Origin: Cryptolaemus montrouzieri
Lineage: Eukaryota; Arthropoda; Insecta; Coleoptera; Coccinellidae
Assembly (NCBI GenBank): GCA_013387265.2
Contig: JABFTP020000181.1
Span: 1 to 64,000, forward strand
Reading direction: 5' to 3'
DNA length: 64,000 nucleotides
A program made the translations under genes and the position numbers. The notes under the pieces were generated by a model. It saw nothing but the letters and a program-made list of their open reading frames with translations, ran no database searches and was not told the origin of the DNA. Positions 50,101 to 64,000 of this stretch are shown here, piece by piece. Positions within the stretch are counted from its first letter, which is position 1. Every line of letters starts with the position of its first letter.

Positions 50101-53100
50101 CCTGTTCAATACTCTCTAGCCTTTTTCTCGCATTTCACCTACTCACTACTTTCATTAGGCCAAGCTCTTAATTTTCCTCGTTTACTTACTTCTGCACTTC
50201 TGCCACATTTACCTTTCATATTTTATGCAGACCACTTCCTCCCAAACTTTCATTTGGCTTCGTTCTCTCATTTTATTGATTGGGATATTTCTCTGAAACG
50301 TTCCTGAGATTTTCCCAAGGCTCTCACCATTCACACTCTCCTCTTGCACATTTCTTGCACTTACTCTAGCAATGTGCTGTCGCACAGATCTAAACACTTT
50401 AATTCTCTACCATACAGCACTTTCTACGCTTGAGCTTTTGTCTCTCGTTTTAATATTTTTGCTATCCTTAGATCTTGCCTACCGTCAATTCATTTCTTGA
50501 TTTTCACGCTCTCCCTCTTTGTTATTCCTGCTAATAAATTCTTATTGTGCTTCTCATCTTCCTAGATCATTTTCCGCCTTCTCTTCTGTTCCTTCCTCAC
50601 ACTTCTCTGAAGAACTGTTCTTCCCTACTCATTCTCTGTATTTCTTTCCTCTTCAAAGTCTCTCATTAACTGAAATATCTCTTTTACATTCCTCTTGCCT
50701 CTACAAACGACTATTTTCACCGAGAATTTGAACCTGCATATTCTTCCGCCCCGTCGTTACGCCAAATTCTTCCGCTCTTTCCTGTAGATCTTTATTCCTG
50801 TTCAATACTCTCTAGCCTTTTTCTCGCATTTCACCTACTCACTACTTTCATTAGGCCAAGCTCTTAATTTTCCTCGTTTACTTACTTCTGCACTTCTGCC
50901 ACATTTACCTTTCATATTTTATGCAGACCACTTCCTCCCAAACTTTCATTTGGCTTCGTTCTCTCATTTTATTGATTGGGATATTTCTCTGAAACGTTCC
51001 TGAGATTTTCCCAAGGCTCTCACCATTCACACTCTCCTCTTGCACATTTCTTGCACTTACTCTAGCAATGTGCTGTCGCACAGATCTAAACACTTTAATT
51101 CTCTACCATACAGCACTTTCTACGCTTGAGCTTTTGTCTCTCGTTTTAATATTTTTGCTATCCTTAGATCTTGCCTACCGTCAATTCATTTCTTGATTTT
51201 CACGCTCTCCCTCTTTGTTATTCCTGCTAATAAATTCTTATTGTGCTTCTCATCTTCCTAGATCATTTTCCGCCTTCTCTTCTGTTCCTTCCTCACACTT
51301 CTCTGAAGAACTGTTCTTCCCTACTCATTCTCTGTATTTCTTTCCTCTTCAAAGTCTCTCATTAACTGAAATATCTCTTTTACATTCCTCTTGCCTCTAC
51401 AAACGACTATTTTCACCGAGAATTTGAACCTGCATATTCTTCCGCCCCGTCGTTACGCCAAATTCTTCCGCTCTTTCCTGTAGATCTTTATTCCTGTTCA
51501 ATACTCTCTAGCCTTTTTCTCGCATTTCACCTACTCACTACTTTCATTAGGCCAAGCTCTTAATTTTCCTCGTTTACTTACTTCTGCACTTCTGCCACAT
51601 TTACCTTTCATATTTTATGCAGACCACTTCCTCCCAAACTTTCATTTGGCTTCGTTCTCTCATTTTATTGATTGGGATATTTCTCTGAAACGTTCCTGAG
51701 ATTTTCCCAAGGCTCTCACCATTCACACTCTCCTCTTGCACATTTCTTGCACTTACTCTAGCAATGTGCTGTCGCACAGATCTAAACACTTTAATTCTCT
51801 ACCATACAGCACTTTCTACGCTTGAGCTTTTGTCTCTCGTTTTAATATTTTTGCTATCCTTAGATCTTGCCTACCGTCAATTCATTTCTTGATTTTCACG
51901 CTCTCCCTCTTTGTTATTCCTGCTAATAAATTCTTATTGTGCTTCTCATCTTCCTAGATCATTTTCCGCCTTCTCTTCTGTTCCTTCCTCACACTTCTCT
52001 GAAGAACTGTTCTTCCCTACTCATTCTCTGTATTTCTTTCCTCTTCAAAGTCTCTCATTAACTGAAATATCTCTTTTACATTCCTCTTGCCTCTACAAAC
52101 GACTATTTTCACCGAGAATTTGAACCTGCATATTCTTCCGCCCCGTCGTTACGCCAAATTCTTCCGCTCTTTCCTGTAGATCTTTATTCCTGTTCAATAC
52201 TCTCTAGCCTTTTTCTCGCATTTCACCTACTCACTACTTTCATTAGGCCAAGCTCTTAATTTTCCTCGTTTACTTACTTCTGCACTTCTGCCACATTTAC
52301 CTTTCATATTTTATGCAGACCACTTCCTCCCAAACTTTCATTTGGCTTCGTTCTCTCATTTTATTGATTGGGATATTTCTCTGAAACGTTCCTGAGATTT
52401 TCCCAAGGCTCTCACCATTCACACTCTCCTCTTGCACATTTCTTGCACTTACTCTAGCAATGTGCTGTCGCACAGATCTAAACACTTTAATTCTCTACCA
52501 TACAGCACTTTCTACGCTTGAGCTTTTGTCTCTCGTTTTAATATTTTTGCTATCCTTAGATCTTGCCTACCGTCAATTCATTTCTTGATTTTCACGCTCT
52601 CCCTCTTTGTTATTCCTGCTAATAAATTCTTATTGTGCTTCTCATCTTCCTAGATCATTTTCCGCCTTCTCTTCTGTTCCTTCCTCACACTTCTCTGAAG
52701 AACTGTTCTTCCCCACTCATTCTCTGTATTTCTTTCCTCTTCAAAGTCTCTCATTAACTGAAATATCTCTTTTACATTCCTCTTGCCTCTACAAACGACT
52801 ATTTTCACCGAGAATTTGAACCTGCATATTCTTCCGCCCCGTCGTTACGCCAAATTCTTCCGCTCTTTCCTGTAGATCTTTATTCCTGTTCAATACTCTC
52901 TAGCCTTTTTCTCGCATTTCACCTACTCACTACTTTCATTAGGCCAAGCTCTTAATTTTCCTCGTTTACTTACTTCTGCACTTCTGCCACATTTACCTTT
53001 CATATTTTATGCAGACCACTTCCTCCCAAACTTTCATTTGGCTTCGTTCTCTCATTTTATTGATTGGGATATTTCTCTGAAACGTTCCTGAGATTTTCCC

Positions 53101-56100
53101 AAGGCTCTCACCATTCACACTCTCCTCTTGCACATTTCTTGCACTTACTCTAGCAATGTGCTGTCGCACAGATCTAAACACTTTAATTCTCTACCATACA
53201 GCACTTTCTACGCTTGAGCTTTTGTCTCTCGTTTTAATATTTTTGCTATCCTTAGATCTTGCCTACCGTCAATTCATTTCTTGATTTTCACGCTCTCCCT
53301 CTTTGTTATTCCTGCTAATAAATTCTTATTGTGCTTCTCATCTTCCTAGATCATTTTCCGCCTTCTCTTCTGTTCCTTCCTCACACTTCTCTGAAGAACT
53401 GTTCTTCCCTACTCATTCTCTGTATTTCTTTCCTCTTCAAAGTCTCTCATTAACTGAAATATCTCTTTTACATTCCTCTTGCCTCTACAAACGACTATTT
53501 TCACCGAGAATTTGAACCTGCATATTCTTCCGCCCCGTCGTTACGCCAAATTCTTCCGCTCTTTCCTGTAGATCTTTATTCCTGTTCAATACTCTCTAGC
53601 CTTTTTCTCGCATTTCACCTACTCACTACTTTCATTAGGCCAAGCTCTTAATTTTCCTCGTTTACTTACTTCTGCACTTCTGCCACATTTACCTTTCATA
53701 TTTTATGCAGACCACTTCCTCCCAAACTTTCATTTGGCTTCGTTCTCTCATTTTATTGATTGGGATATTTCTCTGAAACGTTCCTGAGATTTTCCCAAGG
53801 CTCTCACCATTCACACTCTCCTCTTGCACATTTCTTGCACTTACTCTAGCAATGTGCTGTCGCACAGATCTAAACACTTTAATTCTCTACCATACAGCAC
53901 TTTCTACGCTTGAGCTTTTGTCTCTCGTTTTAATATTTTTGCTATCCTTAGATCTTGCCTACCGTCAATTCATTTCTTGATTTTCACGCTCTCCCTCTTT
54001 GTTATTCCTGCTAATAAATTCTTATTGTGCTTCTCATCTTCCTAGATCATTTTCCGCCTTCTCTTCTGTTCCTTCCTCACACTTCTCTGAAGAACTGTTC
54101 TTCCCTACTCATTCTCTGTATTTCTTTCCTCTTCAAAGTCTCTCATTAACTGAAATATCTCTTTTACATTCCTCTTGCCTCTACAAACGACTATTTTCAC
54201 CGAGAATTTGAACCTGCATATTCTTCCGCCCCGTCGTTACGCCAAATTCTTCCGCTCTTTCCTGTAGATCTTTATTCCTGTTCAATACTCTCTAGCCTTT
54301 TTCTCGCATTTCACCTACTCACTACTTTCATTAGGCCAAGCTCTTAATTTTCCTCGTTTACTTACTTCTGCACTTCTGCCACATTTACCTTTCATATTTT
54401 ATGCAGACCACTTCCTCCCAAACTTTCATTTGGCTTCGTTCTCTCATTTTATTGATTGGGATATTTCTCTGAAACGTTCCAGAGATTTTCCCAAGGCTCT
54501 CACCATTCACACTCTCCTCTTGCACATTTCTTGCACTTACTCTAGCAATGTGCTGTCGCACAGATCTAAACACTTTAATTCTCTACCATACAGCACTTTC
54601 TACGCTTGAGCTTTTGTCTCTCGTTTTAATATTTTTGCTATCCTTAGATCTTGCCTACCGTCAATTCATTTCTTGATTTTCACGCTCTCCCTCTTTGTTA
54701 TTCCTGCTAATAAATTCTTATTGTGCTTCTCATCTTCCTAGATCATTTTCCGCCTTCTCTTCTGTTCCTTCCTCACACTTCTCTGAAGAACTGTTCTTCC
54801 CTACTCATTCTCTGTATTTCTTTCCTCTTCAAAGTCTCTCATTAACTGAAATATCTCTTTTACATTCCTCTTGCCTCTACAAACGACTATTTTCACCGAG
54901 AATTTGAACCTGCATATTCTTCCGCCCCGTCGTTACGCCAAATTCTTCCGCTCTTTCCTGTAGATCTTTATTCCTGTTCAATACTCTCTAGCCTTTTTCT
55001 CGCATTTCACCTACTCACTACTTTCATTAGGCCAAGCTCTTAATTTTCCTCGTTTACTTACTTCTGCACTTCTGCCACATTTACCTTTCATATTTTATGC
55101 AGACCACTTCCTCCCAAACTTTCATTTGGCTTCGTTCTCTCATTTTATTGATTGGGATATTTCTCTGAAACGTTCCTGAGATTTTCCCAAGGCTCTCACC
55201 ATTCACACTCTCCTCTTGCACATTTCTTGCACTTACTCTAGCAATGTGCTGTCGCACAGATCTAAACACTTTAATTCTCTACCATACAGCACTTTCTACG
55301 CTTGAGCTTTTGTCTCTCGTTTTAATATTTTTGCTATCCTTAGATCTTGCCTACCGTCAATTCATTTCTTGATTTTCACGCTCTCCCTCTTTGTTATTCC
55401 TGCTAATAAATTCTTATTGTGCTTCTCATCTTCCTAGATCATTTTCCGCCTTTCTTCTGTTCCTTCCTCACACTTCTCTGAAGAACTGTTCTTCCCTACT
55501 CATTCTCTGTATTTCTTTCCTCTTCAAAGTCTCTCATTAACTGAAATATCTCTTTTACATTCCTCTTGCCTCTACAAACGACTATTTTCACCGAGAATTT
55601 GAACCTGCATATTCTTCCGCCCCGTCGTTACGCCAAATTCTTCCGCTCTTTCCTGTAGATCTTTATTCCTGTTCAATACTCTCTAGCCTTTTTCTCGCAT
55701 TTCACCTACTCACTACTTTCATTAGGCCAAGCTCTTAATTTTCCTCGTTTACTTACTTCTGCACTTCTGCCACATTTACCTTTCATATTTTATGCAGACC
55801 ACTTCCTCCCAAACTTTCATTTGGCTTCGTTCTCTCATTTTATTGATTGGGATATTTCTCTGAAACGTTCCTGAGATTTTCCCAAGGCTCTCACCATTCA
55901 CTCTCCTCTTGCACATTTCTTGCACTTACTCTAGCAATGTGCTGTCGCACAGATCTAAACACTTTAATTCTCTACCATACAGCACTTTCTACGCTTGAGC
56001 TTTTGTCTCTCGTTTTAATATTTTTGCTATCCTTAGATCTTGCCTACCGTCAATTCATTTCTTGATTTTCACGCTCTCCCTCTTTGTTATTCCTGCTAAT

Positions 56101-59100
56101 AAATTCTTATTGTGCTTCTCATCTTCCTAGATCATTTTCCGCCTTCTCTTCTGTTCCTTCCTCACACTTCTCTGAAGAACTGTTCTTCCCTACTCATTCT
56201 CTGTATTTCTTTCCTCTTCAAAGTCTCTCATTAACTGAAATATCTCTTTTACATTCCTCTTGCCTCTACAAACGACTATTTTCACCGAGAATTTGAACCT
56301 GCATATTCTTCCGCCCCGTCGTTACGCCAAATTCTTCCGCTCTTTCCTGTAGATCTTTATTCCTGTTCAATACTCTCTAGCCTTTTTCTCGCATTTCACC
56401 TACTCACTACTTTCATTAGGCCAAGCTCTTAATTTTCCTCGTTTACTTACTTCTGCACTTCTGCCACATTTACCTTTCATATTTTATGCAGACCACTTCC
56501 TCCCAAACTTTCATTTGGCTTCGTTCTCTCATTTTATTGATTGGGATATTTCTCTGAAACGTTCCTGAGATTTTCCCAAGGCTCTCACCATTCACACTCT
56601 CCTCTTGCACATTTCTTGCACTTACTCTAGCAATGTGCTGTCGCACAGATCTAAACACTTTAATTCTCTACCATACAGCACTTTCTACGCTTGAGCTTTT
56701 GTCTCTCGTTTTAATATTTTTGCTATCCTTAGATCTTGCCTACCGTCAATTCATTTCTTGATTTTCACGCTCTCCCTCTTTGTTATTCCTGCTAATAAAT
56801 TCTTATTGTGCTTCTCATCTTCCTAGATCATTTTCCGCCTTCTCTTCTGTTCCTTCCTCACACTTCTCTGAAGAACTGTTCTTCCCTACTCATTCTCTGT
56901 ATTTCTTTCCTCTTCAAAGTCTCTCATTAACTGAAATATCTCTTTTACATTCCTCTTGCCTCTACAAACGACTATTTTCACCGAGAATTTGAACCTGCAT
57001 ATTCTTCCGCCCCGTCGTTACGCCAAATTCTTCCGCTCTTTCCTGTAGATCTTTATTCCTGTTCAATACTCTCTAGCCTTTTCTCGCATTTCACCTACTC
57101 ACTACTTTCATTAGGCCAAGCTCTTAATTTTCCTCGTTTACTTACTTCTGCACTTCTGCCACATTTACCTTTCATATTTTATGCAGACCACTTCCTCCCA
57201 AACTTTCATTTGGCTTCGTTCTCTCATTTTATTGATTGGGATATTTCTCTGAAACGTTCCTGAGATTTTCCCAAGGCTCTCACCATTCACACTCTCCTCT
57301 TGCACATTTCTTGCACTTACTCTAGCAATGTGCTGTCGCACAGATCTAAACACTTTAATTCTCTACCATACAGCACTTTCTACGCTTGAGCTTTTGTCTC
57401 TCGTTTTAATATTTTTGCTATCCTTAGATCTTGCCTACCGTCAATTCATTTCTTGATTTTCACGCTCTCCCTCTTTGTTATTCCTGCTAATAAATTCTTA
57501 TTGTGCTTCTCATCTTCCTAGATCATTTTCCGCCTTCTCTTCTGTTCCTTCCTCACACTTCTCTGAAGAACTGTTCTTCCCTACTCATTCTCTGTATTTC
57601 TTTCCTCTTCAAAGTCTCTCATTAACTGAAATATCTCTTTTACATTCCTCTTGCCTCTACAAACGACTATTTTCACCGAGAATTTGAACCTGCATATTCT
57701 TCCGCCCCGTCGTTACGCCAAATTCTTCCGCTCTTTCCTGTAGATCTTTATTCCTGTTCAATACTCTCTAGCCTTTTTCTCGCATTTCACCTACTCACTA
57801 CTTTCATTAGGCCAAGCTCTTAATTTTCCTCGTTTACTTACTTCTGCACTTCTGCCACATTTACCTTTCATATTTTATGCAGACCACTTCCTCCCAAACT
57901 TTCATTTGGCTTCGTTCTCTCATTTTATTGATTGGGATATTTCTCTGAAACGTTCCTGAGATTTTCCCAAGGCTCTCACCATTCACACTCTCCTCTTGCA
58001 CATTTCTTGCACTTACTCTAGCAATGTGCTGTCGCACAGATCTAAACACTTTAATTCTCTACCATACAGCACTTTCTACGCTTGAGCTTTTGTCTCTCGT
58101 TTTAATATTTTTGCTATCCTTAGATCTTGCCTACCGTCAATTCATTTCTTGATTTTCACGCTCTCCCTCTTTGTTATTCCTGCTAATAAATTCTTATTGT
58201 GCTTCTCATCTTCCTAGATCATTTTCCGCCTTCTCTTCTGTTCCTTCCTCACACTTCTCTGAAGAACTGTTCTTCCCCACTCATTCTCTGTATTTCTTTC
58301 CTCTTCAAAGTCTCTCATTAACTGAAATATCTCTTTTACATTCCTCTTGCCTCTACAAACGACTATTTTCACCGAGAATTTGAACCTGCATATTCTTCCG
58401 CCCCGTCGTTACGCCAAATTCTTCCGCTCTTTCCTGTAGATCTTTATTCCTGTTCAATACTCTCTAGCCTTTTTCTCGCATTTCACCTACTCACTACTTT
58501 CATTAGGCCAAGCTCTTAATTTTCCTCGTTTACTTACTTCTGCACTTCTGCCACATTTACCTTTCATATTTTATGCAGACCACTTCCTCCCAAACTTTCA
58601 TTTGGCTTCGTTCTCTCATTTTATTGATTGGGATATTTCTCTGAAACGTTCCTGAGATTTTCCCAAGGCTCTCACCATTCACACTCTCCTCTTGCACATT
58701 TCTTGCACTTACTCTAGCAATGTGCTGTCGCACAGATCTAAACACTTTAATTCTCTACCATACAGCACTTTCTACGCTTGAGCTTTTGTCTCTCGTTTTA
58801 ATATTTTTGCTATCCTTAGATCTTGCCTACCGTCAATTCATTTCTTGATTTTCACGCTCTCCCTCTTTGTTATTCCTGCTAATAAATTCTTATTGTGCTT
58901 CTCATCTTCCTAGATCATTTTCCGCCTTCTCTTCTGTTCCTTCCTCACACTTCTCTGAAGAACTGTTCTTCCCTACTCATTCTCTGTATTTCTTTCCTCT
59001 TCAAAGTCTCTCATTAACTGAAATATCTCTTTTACATTCCTCTTGCCTCTACAAACGACTATTTTCACCGAGAATTTGAACCTGCATATTCTTCCGCCCC

Positions 59101-62100
59101 GTCGTTACGCCAAATTCTTCCGCTCTTTCCTGTAGATCTTTATTCCTGTTCAATACTCTCTAGCCTTTTTCTCGCATTTCACCTACTCACTACTTTCATT
59201 AGGCCAAGCTCTTAATTTTCCTCGTTTACTTACTTCTGCACTTCTGCCACATTTACCTTTCATATTTTATGCAGACCACTTCCTCCCAAACTTTCATTTG
59301 GCTTCGTTCTCTCATTTTATTGATTGGGATATTTCTCTGAAACGTTCCTGAGATTTTCCCAAGGCTCTCACCATTCACACTCTCCTCTTGCACATTTCTT
59401 GCACTTACTCTAGCAATGTGCTGTCGCACAGATCTAAACACTTTAATTCTCTACCATACAGCACTTTCTACGCTTGAGCTTTTGTCTCTCGTTTTAATAT
59501 TTTTGCTATCCTTAGATCTTGCCTACCGTCAATTCATTTCTTGATTTTCACGCTCTCCCTCTTTGTTATTCCTGCTAATAAATTCTTATTGTGCTTCTCA
59601 TCTTCCTAGATCATTTTCCGCCTTCTCTTCTGTTCCTTCCTCACACTTCTCTGAAGAACTGTTCTTCCCTACTCATTCTCTGTATTTCTTTCCTCTTCAA
59701 AGTCTCTCATTAACTGAAATATCTCTTTTACATTCCTCTTGCCTCTACAAACGACTATTTTCACCGAGAATTTGAACCTGCATATTCTTCCGCCCCGTCG
59801 TTACGCCAAATTCTTCCGCTCTTTCCTGTAGATCTTTATTCCTGTTCAATACTCTCTAGCCTTTTTCTCGCATTTCACCTACTCACTACTTTCATTAGGC
59901 CAAGCTCTTAATTTTCCTCGTTTACTTACTTCTGCACTTCTGCCACATTTACCTTTCATATTTTATGCAGACCACTTCCTCCCAAACTTTCATTTGGCTT
60001 CGTTCTCTCATTTTATTGATTGGGATATTTCTCTGAAACGTTCCTGAGATTTTCCCAAGGCTCTCACCATTCACACTCTCCTCTTGCACATTTCTTGCAC
60101 TTACTCTAGCAATGTGCTGTCGCACAGATCTAAACACTTTAATTCTCTACCATACAGCACTTTCTACGCTTGAGCTTTTGTCTCTCGTTTTAATATTTTT
60201 GCTATCCTTAGATCTTGCCTACCGTCAATTCATTTCTTGATTTTCACGCTCTCCCTCTTTGTTATTCCTGCTAATAAATTCTTATTGTGCTTCTCATCTT
60301 CCTAGATCATTTTCCGCCTTCTCTTCTGTTCCTTCCTCACACTTCTCTGAAGAACTGTTCTTCCCTACTCATTCTCTGTATTTCTTTCCTCTTCAAAGTC
60401 TCTCATTAACTGAAATATCTCTTTTACATTCCTCTTGCCTCTACAAACGACTATTTTCACCGAGAATTTGAACCTGCATATTCTTCCGCCCCGTCGTTAC
60501 GCCAAATTCTTCCGCTCTTTCCTGTAGATCTTTATTCCTGTTCAATACTCTCTAGCCTTTTTCTCGCATTTCACCTACTCACTACTTTCATTAGGCCAAG
60601 CTCTTAATTTTCCTCGTTTACTTACTTCTGCACTTCTGCCACATTTACCTTTCATATTTTATGCAGACCACTTCCTCCCAAACTTTCATTTGGCTTCGTT
60701 CTCTCATTTTATTGATTGGGATATTTCTCTGAAACGTTCCTGAGATTTTCCCAAGGCTCTCACCATTCACACTCTCCTCTTGCACATTTCTTGCACTTAC
60801 TCTAGCAATGTGCTGTCGCACAGATCTAAACACTTTAATTCTCTACCATACAGCACTTTCTACGCTTGAGCTTTTGTCTCTCGTTTTAATATTTTTGCTA
60901 TCCTTAGATCTTGCCTACCGTCAATTCATTTCTTGATTTTCACGCTCTCCCTCTTTGTTATTCCTGCTAATAAATTCTTATTGTGCTTCTCATCTTCCTA
61001 GATCATTTTCCGCCTTCTCTTCTGTTCCTTCCTCACACTTCTCTGAAGAACTGTTCTTCCCTACTCATTCTCTGTATTTCTTTCCTCTTCAAAGTCTCTC
61101 ATTAACTGAAATATCTCTTTTACATTCCTCTTGCCTCTACAAACGACTATTTTCACCGAGAATTTGAACCTGCATATTCTTCCGCCCCGTCGTTACGCCA
61201 AATTCTTCCGCTCTTTCCTGTAGATCTTTATTCCTGTTCAATACTCTCTAGCCTTTTTCTCGCATTTCACCTACTCACTACTTTCATTAGGCCAAGCTCT
61301 TAATTTTCCTCGTTTACTTACTTCTGCACTTCTGCCACATTTACCTTTCATATTTTATGCAGACCACTTCCTCCCAAACTTTCATTTGGCTTCGTTCTCT
61401 CATTTTATTGATTGGGATATTTCTCTGAAACGTTCCTGAGATTTTCCCAAGGCTCTCACCATTCACACTCTCCTCTTGCACATTTCTTGCACTTACTCTA
61501 GCAATGTGCTGTCGCACAGATCTAAACACTTTAATTCTCTACCATACAGCACTTTCTACGCTTGAGCTTTTGTCTCTCGTTTTAATATTTTTGCTATCCT
61601 TAGATCTTGCCTACCGTCAATTCATTTCTTGATTTTCACGCTCTCCCTCTTTGTTATTCCTGCTAATAAATTCTTATTGTGCTTCTCATCTTCCTAGATC
61701 ATTTTCCGCCTTCTCTTCTGTTCCTTCCTCACACTTCTCTGAAGAACTGTTCTTCCCTACTCATTCTCTGTATTTCTTTCCTCTTCAAAGTCTCTCATTA
61801 ACTGAAATATCTCTTTTACATTCCTCTTGCCTCTACAAACGACTATTTTCACCGAGAATTTGAACCTGCATATTCTTCCGCCCCGTCGTTACGCCAAATT
61901 CTTCCGCTCTTTCCTGTAGATCTTTATTCCTGTTCAATACTCTCTAGCCTTTTTCTCGCATTTCACCTACTCACTACTTTCATTAGGCCAAGCTCTTAAT
62001 TTTCCTCGTTTACTTACTTCTGCACTTCTGCCACATTTACCTTTCATATTTTATGCAGACCACTTCCTCCCAAACTTTCATTTGGCTTCGTTCTCTCATT

Positions 62101-64000
62101 TTATTGATTGGGATATTTCTCTGAAACGTTCCTGAGATTTTCCCAAGGCTCTCACCATTCACACTCTCCTCTTGCACATTTCTTGCACTTACTCTAGCAA
62201 TGTGCTGTCGCACAGATCTAAACACTTTAATTCTCTACCATACAGCACTTTCTACGCTTGAGCTTTTGTCTCTCGTTTTAATATTTTTGCTATCCTTAGA
62301 TCTTGCCTACCGTCAATTCATTTCTTGATTTTCACGCTCTCCCTCTTTGTTATTCCTGCTAATAAATTCTTATTGTGCTTCTCATCTTCCTAGATCATTT
62401 TCCGCCTTCTCTTCTGTTCCTTCCTCACACTTCTCTGAAGAACTGTTCTTCCCTACTCATTCTCTGTATTTCTTTCCTCTTCAAAGTCTCTCATTAACTG
62501 AAATATCTCTTTTACATTCCTCTTGCCTCTACAAACGACTATTTTCACCGAGAATTTGAACCTGCATATTCTTCCGCCCCGTCGTTACGCCAAATTCTTC
62601 CGCTCTTTCCTGTAGATCTTTATTCCTGTTCAATACTCTCTAGCCTTTTTCTCGCATTTCACCTACTCACTACTTTCATTAGGCCAAGCTCTTAATTTTC
62701 CTCGTTTACTTACTTCTGCACTTCTGCCACATTTACCTTTCATATTTTATGCAGACCACTTCCTCCCAAACTTTCATTTGGCTTCGTTCTCTCATTTTAT
62801 TGATTGGGATATTTCTCTGAAACGTTCCTGAGATTTTCCCAAGGCTCTCACCATTCACACTCTCCTCTTGCACATTTCTTGCACTTACTCTAGCAATGTG
62901 CTGTCGCACAGATCTAAACACTTTAATTCTCTACCATACAGCACTTTCTACGCTTGAGCTTTTGTCTCTCGTTTTAATATTTTTGCTATCCTTAGATCTT
63001 GCCTACCGTCAATTCATTTCTTGATTTTCACGCTCTCCCTCTTTGTTATTCCTGCTAATAAATTCTTATTGTGCTTCTCATCTTCCTAGATCATTTTCCG
63101 CCTTCTCTTCTGTTCCTTCCTCACACTTCTCTGAAGAACTGTTCTTCCCTACTCATTCTCTGTATTTCTTTCCTCTTCAAAGTCTCTCATTAACTGAAAT
63201 ATCTCTTTTACATTCCTCTTGCCTCTACAAACGACTATTTTCACCGAGAATTTGAACCTGCATATTCTTCCGCCCCGTCGTTACGCCAAATTCTTCCGCT
63301 CTTTCCTGTAGATCTTTATTCCTGTTCAATACTCTCTAGCCTTTTTCTCGCATTTCACCTACTCACTACTTTCATTAGGCCAAGCTCTTAATTTTCCTCG
63401 TTTACTTACTTCTGCACTTCTGCCACATTTACCTTTCATATTTTATGCAGACCACTTCCTCCCAAACTTTCATTTGGCTTCGTTCTCTCATTTTATTGAT
63501 TGGGATATTTCTCTGAAACGTTCCTGAGATTTTCCCAAGGCTCTCACCATTCACACTCTCCTCTTGCACATTTCTTGCACTTACTCTAGCAATGTGCTGT
63601 CGCACAGATCTAAACACTTTAATTCTCTACCATACAGCACTTTCTACGCTTGAGCTTTTGTCTCTCGTTTTAATATTTTGCTATCCTTAGATCTTGCCTA
63701 CCGTCAATTCATTTCTTGATTTTCACGCTCTCCCTCTTTGTTATTCCTGCTAATAAATTCTTATTGTGCTTCTCATCTTCCTAGATCATTTTCCGCCTTC
63801 TCTTCTGTTCCTTCCTCACACTTCTCTGAAGAACTGTTCTTCCCTACTCATTCTCTGTATTTCTTTCCTCTTCAAAGTCTCTCATTAACTGAAATATCTC
63901 TTTTACATTCCTCTTGCCTCTACAAACGACTATTTTCACCGAGAATTTGAACCTGCATATTCTTCCGCCCCGTCGTTACGCCAAATTCTTCCGCTCTTTC
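44136..64000 (+). repeat. Right satellite array, family A (forward)
   Basis: A 546-bp leading partial monomer, 27 complete monomers and a 533-bp partial one cut by the window edge. Starts lie at 44682, 45378, 46074, 46770, 47465, 48161, 48857, 49552, 50248, 50944, 51640, 52336, 53032, 53728, 54424, 55120, 55815, 56509, 57204, 57900, 58596, 59292, 59988, 60684, 61380, 62076, 62772 and 63468. The array is more uniform than the left one. Nearly all copies are of the CCTACCGTC/TTTTCACGCTC type; exceptions are CCCACCGTC near 44911 and TTTTCATGCTC near 44937 and 49113. Single-base indels occur near 46978 and 63678 (one T), 55451 and 57078. I see no gene. Confidence 0.98.

Overview
The window is almost entirely eukaryotic satellite DNA. 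I see no intact protein-coding gene, rRNA, tRNA or CRISPR array, and nothing bacterial in layout. Two related tandem-repeat families fill it. Family A has a 695-696 bp monomer. Family B has a monomer of about 1104 bp and carries a 132-codon fragment of a family B DNA polymerase (PolB). The fragment resembles the PolB of Polinton/Maverick-type elements and related adintovirus-like viruses. That points to an animal genome, probably an invertebrate such as an arthropod, but the window does not fix the species.

Layout. (1) 1-21127: about 30.4 head-to-tail A monomers; this orientation is called forward. (2) 21128-22508: about 1.3 forward B units, including the only forward PolB fragment (21363-21782). 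(3) 22509-23101: an A/B chimeric unit, ending in a fold-back with two perfect 88-bp arms and a 63-bp spacer, where orientation flips. (4) 23102-26600: reverse B units with local rearrangements, namely a 2252-bp higher-order period, two copies of a 103-bp tandem duplication and a reversed fragment of a divergent A monomer. (5) 26600-44128: a regular reverse B array, with every fourth unit often sharing markers (about 4.4 kb). (6) 44136-64000: forward A array again, about 28.5 copies and more uniform than the left one.

A and B are homologous over most of their length. They differ mainly where A has about 68 bp and B has about 475 bp containing the PolB piece, so one probably arose from the other by gain or loss of that segment. 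The PolB piece keeps motif A but lacks the exonuclease domain and motifs B and C, so it cannot encode a working polymerase. The many short repeated reading frames are best read as by-products of copying the DNA. The most interesting part is the 21-kb inverted block: a captured PolB fragment amplified as a satellite inside a related satellite, with both orientation boundaries visible at base level.
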